A stretch of DNA of 10,874 nt from Kiritimatiellia bacterium (GTDB lineage Bacteria > Verrucomicrobiota > Kiritimatiellia > RFP12 > UBA1067), in the NCBI GenBank assembly GCA_024405255.1, contig JAKSOY010000155.1, positions 1 through 10,874 of the forward strand. The letters run 5' to 3'. Shown here in pieces: positions 7,664 through 10,874 of the stretch. Positions within the stretch are counted from its first letter, which is position 1; the number at the start of each line of letters is the position of its first letter. The notes beneath the pieces are model-generated. The model did not search any database. It was not told the origin of the DNA and saw only the letters and a list, made by a program, of their open reading frames with translations. The position numbers and the translations under genes were made by a program.

Positions 7664-7672
7664 ATTATACCA
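7664..7672 (-). promoter_or_regulatory. Extended -10 promoter of the isomerase gene
   Basis: Minus-strand TGGTATAAT, a perfect TATAAT with the TGn extension, begins 1 base after the mfd stop codon. No convincing -35 is seen 16-18 bases upstream. Start of transcription would be near 7657, giving a leader of about 26 bases with the Shine-Dalgarno inside it. Confidence 0.6.
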
Positions 7673-7673
7673 A

Positions 7674-10600
7674 TTATTCAGTCGCGTGTGCGAGCAGGAT
7701 TTTGACGAGCGACGCCAGTTTCTTCTCGGGCGTGTTCCCTTCGGGATGGCCCACGAACGCGATGTCGCGCGACGTCGTCCGATAGAAGAACGCGCGTCCG
7801 TTGCGCACATCCAGCCGCGAAATGCCCGCCTGCGCGCACAGCACGCGAAACTCCGCGAGCTTCACAAGCCGATTCGCCGCCTTCGGCAGCTTGCCGAACC
7901 GATCCGCCAGTTCCAGGCGCAGCTTCTTCACCGCCGGCAGCGTGGACGTCGAGGCCAGCCGCCGATGGAACTCCATGCGCTGCGTCTCCTCTTCCACATA
8001 GTCGTAGGGCAGACACGCCCCCACCGCATCGACATCCGCCGAGCCGGGCGAGAAATCCAGGAAGTCGAGGTTCAACGTCACATCCACGAGCTCCGGCACC
8101 TTGTCGCCCTTCAGCCGCGCAATCGTCCGCTGCAGCAGCTGACAGTAGAGCTGGAATCCCACGGCGGCGATGTGGCCGCTCTGCGCGCGTCCCAGCAGAT
8201 TGCCGGCGCCGCGGATCTCAAGATCGCGCATGGCGATGTTGAAGCCCGCGCCGAGTCCCGCGTGCTTGCGCAGCGCGTCCAGACGCTCGCGCGCTTCCGA
8301 ATCGATCGCCCCTTCGCTCGGCAGCAGGAAATACGCATATCCCTGACGCGAGGACCGCCCCACGCGCCCGCGCAGCTGGTAGAGTTCGGCAAGACCGAAA
8401 TGGTCCGCGCGGTCGACGAGAATCGTATTCGCGCGCGGGATGTCGAGTCCGCTCTCGACGATCGTCGTCGACAGCAGGACGTTCGTCTCGCCTCGGGCGA
8501 AGCGCTGCATCTTCTGCGCCAGCAGGGCGGACGGCATCTGTCCGTGCGCGACATCGATTTTCGCCTCCGGTACAAGCGCCTTCAGCCGCGACGCGATCTT
8601 CTCGATCGTCAGCACGCGGTTGTGCAGGAAGTAGACCTGCCCGCCACGCGCCAATTCCTTTTCGATGGCCGTGCGGATCGTCGCATCCGTATCGCGCACG
8701 ATCTTCGTTTCGGTCGCCACGCGCTCGCGCGGCGGCGTTCGCAGCAGGGACAGATCGCGCGCCCCGGTCATCGACAGATAGAGCGTACGCGGAATCGGCG
8801 TCGCACTCATCGTGAGCACATCCGCCGTGGCGCGCAGACGCTTGAGATGTTCCTTGTCCTTGACGCCAAAGCGCTGCTCTTCGTCGATGATGATGAGTCC
8901 GAGATCATGGAACGCGACCTTCGCCGACAGCAGCGCATGCGTGCCGATGACGATGTCCGTCGCGCCGGACAGCAACCGCGCGCGCGTCCCCTTCTTCGCC
9001 TCGTCGCCCTGGAAGCGGCTCATCGCCTCGATGCGAATCGGCGTGCCGTCGAATCGGGCCAGGAAGGTTTCGAAATGCTGTTCGGCGAGGACCGTCGTCG
9101 GTGCCAGAACGGCGGTCTGCTTGCCGTTCATCGCCGCGATGAACGCCGCGCGCATCGCGACTTCCGTCTTGCCGTAGCCCGCATCGCCGCAGATGAGACG
9201 GTCCATCGGCTTCGCCGCGGACATATCCTGCTTGACGTCTTCGATCGCCCGCGCCTGGTCGGCCGTCGCCTCATACGGAAAGGCCGCCTCGAACTGCGCC
9301 ACATCCTCGTTCGCCACATCGTAGGCGAAACCCGGCACCACGGCGCGGCGCGCCTGCGTTTCCAGCAGGGACGACGCCAGATCCTGCACCGCGCGCTGGG
9401 CGTCGGCCTTGTCCTTCACCCAGCGCTTGCCGTCGAGTCGATGCAGCTTCACCGTCTCGCCCTTCACGCCCACATAGCGCGACAGCAGATGCGCGTGCGA
9501 AGTCGGCACGTGCAGACGTGCGCCATCCGCATACTCGATCGTGAACACTTCGCTGCGCTGGCCCGCGACCTCGATTTCGACCGACCCCTGGAAGATGCCG
9601 ATGCCGTAGTCCAGATGCACCACATAGTCGCCCACGTCGAGATCCAGCGTATCCGTGAAGCGCTCGCCCACGACAGTCGACTTGAATGCCGTCGTCGCCA
9701 CGCGCCGGCGGTGGGCGAAGACGCGGTCGCTCTTCGCGACGACAACGAGTCCCGGTACTTCGAAGCCGCCGCCGAGGTCGCTTTCCTCCAGCACGCGCGA
9801 GCCCTTCCGGTCCGCCGCGATCAAGTAGGCCTGCAGACGCGCCCGCGCCGAATCCAGCAGCTCCGGCGAGCGGGCGGACTCGATGCCGAGCTCCGCGAAT
9901 CCCGGCAGGGGCGAGGCCTGAAACGCGCTGAGCGGCACGCCCCGCGGCGCCGGATCGCCCGAGTAGAGACGGCGGTAGCGCCGCTTGGACAACGTGGCAA
10001 CCGGCGGCAGAAGCGACGGATAGTCGTTGTGTTCGAGGAAGAGCGTCGTCGCGCCTTCGGGCAGCACATCGGCAATCGTCGGCCGCGTCGTGTCGTCTTC
10101 GCAGGCCGGCAGTTCCACTGGTGCGAAACGGGCTTCTCCGCACGTGCCCGTACTGGTCTGCAACGCCGGATCGAATGTGCGCAGCGACTCGAGTTCGTCG
10201 CCGAAGAATTCGGCGCGCGTCGGTTTCGCCTCGTCGGGCGACCAGGCGTCGAGCACATCCCCGCGCACGGCGAACTGTCCGGGCGTCGTCACCTCCGAGA
10301 CGCGTTCGTAGCCGCCCGCAAGAAGACGCCGCTGCACCTCGGCAAAAGGAAGCGACGTGCCGCCCGGCGCCAGATGCACCGTCGCCGCCGCCACAGCCGC
10401 GGCCGGGGGCACGGGCGTCGGCAACGCCGCCGACGGTGCCACGACCACAAGCGGACCCTCCAGCCCGCTTCCCAGCGCCGCCGCCACCTTCAGCCGCGCC
10501 GCCAGACTCGCGCGGTCGCCGTCGAGCGGCGGCGGAAACTCCAGCACCCGCATCGCGCAATCCTGCTGGGCGAGACACTCGAGATCCGCGCGCAGGGAAT

Positions 10601-10796
10601 CCGCCTCGGGAAGACCGGGCGTCACCACGAGGACGAACGGCGGACGGTCCTCCGTCGGATGAACCGCCAGCACCGCTGCCGCAAAAGCGGCGGACGATCC
10701 GGTGAAAGAGGAAAGCGCAAGAGCCGGTGACGGATGATCCATCACCGGTCGGAAGGCCTTTTCAAAAAGCCCCAGCCTCTCGCTTACGGCACGCAT
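7674..10796 (-). CDS. mfd: Transcription-repair coupling factor Mfd
   Basis: 1,040 residues. Mfd is a DNA translocase that pushes or removes RNA polymerase stalled at lesions and recruits UvrA for nucleotide excision repair. Domains: UvrB-like N-terminus (1 to about 260, with [14 protein letters not shown] and [13 protein letters not shown] near 160-209); a reduced domain 3; RNA-polymerase-interacting CarD-like domain from about 385 ([16 protein letters not shown]); helicase lobes with Walker A GDAGYGKT (537-544), DEEQ (638-641), SAT (664-666) and QLRGRVGR (807-814); RecG-like TRG segment near 855 ([10 protein letters not shown]); C-terminal autoinhibitory TRCF domain to the end. It is about 110-140 residues shorter than E. 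coli (1,148) or B. subtilis (1,177) Mfd, mostly before the CarD-like domain. ATG at 10796 is preferred, but ATG at 10742 is possible. All helicase motifs look intact. Confidence 0.97.
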   Translation of the reverse strand: MRAVSERLGLFEKAFRPVMDHPSPALALSSFTGSSAAFAAAVLAVHPTEDRPPFVLVVTPGLPEADSLRADLECLAQQDCAMRVLEFPPPLDGDRASLAARLKVAAALGSGLEGPLVVVAPSAALPTPVPPAAAVAAATVHLAPGGTSLPFAEVQRRLLAGGYERVSEVTTPGQFAVRGDVLDAWSPDEAKPTRAEFFGDELESLRTFDPALQTSTGTCGEARFAPVELPACEDDTTRPTIADVLPEGATTLFLEHNDYPSLLPPVATLSKRRYRRLYSGDPAPRGVPLSAFQASPLPGFAELGIESARSPELLDSARARLQAYLIAADRKGSRVLEESDLGGGFEVPGLVVVAKSDRVFAHRRRVATTAFKSTVVGERFTDTLDLDVGDYVVHLDYGIGIFQGSVEIEVAGQRSEVFTIEYADGARLHVPTSHAHLLSRYVGVKGETVKLHRLDGKRWVKDKADAQRAVQDLASSLLETQARRAVVPGFAYDVANEDVAQFEAAFPYEATADQARAIEDVKQDMSAAKPMDRLICGDAGYGKTEVAMRAAFIAAMNGKQTAVLAPTTVLAEQHFETFLARFDGTPIRIEAMSRFQGDEAKKGTRARLLSGATDIVIGTHALLSAKVAFHDLGLIIIDEEQRFGVKDKEHLKRLRATADVLTMSATPIPRTLYLSMTGARDLSLLRTPPRERVATETKIVRDTDATIRTAIEKELARGGQVYFLHNRVLTIEKIASRLKALVPEAKIDVAHGQMPSALLAQKMQRFARGETNVLLSTTIVESGLDIPRANTILVDRADHFGLAELYQLRGRVGRSSRQGYAYFLLPSEGAIDSEARERLDALRKHAGLGAGFNIAMRDLEIRGAGNLLGRAQSGHIAAVGFQLYCQLLQRTIARLKGDKVPELVDVTLNLDFLDFSPGSADVDAVGACLPYDYVEEETQRMEFHRRLASTSTLPAVKKLRLELADRFGKLPKAANRLVKLAEFRVLCAQAGISRLDVRNGRAFFYRTTSRDIAFVGHPEGNTPEKKLASLVKILLAHATE

Positions 10797-10805
10797 GTGC
10801 CGCCT

Positions 10806-10814
10806 ATTATACCA
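10806..10814 (-). promoter_or_regulatory. Extended -10 promoter of mfd
   Basis: Minus-strand TGGTATAAT, the same nine bases as in front of the isomerase gene. No clear -35 box. Predicted transcription start near 10799, only about 3 bases before the ATG at 10796. The mRNA would be almost leaderless from that ATG, or have a leader of about 57 bases if ATG 10742 is used. Confidence 0.5.
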
Positions 10815-10843
10815 CAGAGACAGGTTCGACGCACGGGATTCTC

Positions 10844-10848
10844 GGAGG
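10844..10848 (+). promoter_or_regulatory. Shine-Dalgarno of the divergent plus-strand gene
   Basis: GGAGG, 7 bases before an ATG at 10856, on the strand opposite to mfd. It is the main reason to call a gene start so close to the window edge. A plus-strand TATTAT at 10805-10810, inside the reversed mfd -10, could serve as its -10. Confidence 0.55.
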
Positions 10849-10855
10849 ATTTCCA

Positions 10856-10874
10856 ATGAACGACAGAGGGCGTC
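10856..10874 (+). CDS. Start of an unidentified divergent gene (partial, cut by the window edge)
   Basis: Only six codons are visible, reading MNDRGR, and the frame is open at the edge. The call rests on the well-spaced GGAGG and the 59-base divergent spacing from mfd. Nothing can be said about its product. Confidence 0.5.

Noticed and set aside
7631..7673. Terminator after mfd
   Set aside because: The 43-base gap has no GC-rich stem with a T-run; it is taken up by a promoter and a ribosome binding site.
7686..10730. Long open frame on the plus strand opposite mfd (about 1,000 codons), and similar ones such as 1384-3783
   Set aside because: The translations are Arg/His/Gln-rich with no recognisable domain, while the minus strand encodes an unmistakable Mfd and a repeat protein. 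In GC-rich genes, codon bias keeps antisense frames open.
10794..10856. mfd starting at an upstream TTG (10856)
   Set aside because: It would include the whole promoter region and the predicted -10 in the coding sequence. The extra residues match nothing in Mfd, and there is no Shine-Dalgarno.
1..10874. CRISPR array, insertion sequence, phage genes, toxin-antitoxin or defence genes
   Set aside because: No regularly spaced direct repeats, no terminal inverted repeats around a transposase, and no such proteins in any frame I read.

Overview
The window is a GC-rich bacterial chromosome segment. It carries three complete genes, all on the minus strand, and the first few codons of a divergent plus-strand gene. 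Reading along the minus strand, the order is: mfd (10796 to 7674), a secreted cyclophilin-type peptidyl-prolyl isomerase (7630 to 7007), and a giant secreted beta-strand-repeat protein of about 2,278 residues (6843 to 7). The plus-strand gene begins at 10856 and runs off the edge.

The best guess for the host is a member of the PVC group (Verrucomicrobiota, Kiritimatiellota or Lentisphaerota). This is an inference. Giant proteins built from Trp-rich linkers plus autotransporter-associated beta-strand repeats, with no translocator barrel, are typical of those phyla. The housekeeping genes fit any Gram-negative-type bacterium, and no rRNA or other marker is present to settle it.

Region by region: 7-6843 is almost wholly the giant gene, a chain of five modules. 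Three of these carry diverged copies of one domain of roughly 135-150 residues. The 163-base gap 6844-7006 holds two small hairpins, a strong intrinsic terminator for the isomerase gene, and a promoter for the giant gene interleaved with that terminator. 7007-7630 is the isomerase. The 43-base gap 7631-7673 holds an extended -10 promoter and a clear Shine-Dalgarno. 7674-10796 is mfd. 10797-10855 is a compact divergent promoter region.

Functionally, Mfd (transcription-coupled repair) is unrelated to the two exported proteins. The isomerase is a periplasmic PpiA-like enzyme that could help fold exported proteins such as its giant neighbour, but separate promoters and a terminator argue against a single operon for those two. 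The most consistent regulatory signal is one extended -10 element, TGGTATAAT or a one-base variant, placed once in front of each of the three complete genes. I see no mobile element, CRISPR array, RNA gene or defence system, and no evidence of a wholly new multi-gene system. The most novel material is the domain architecture of the giant protein.
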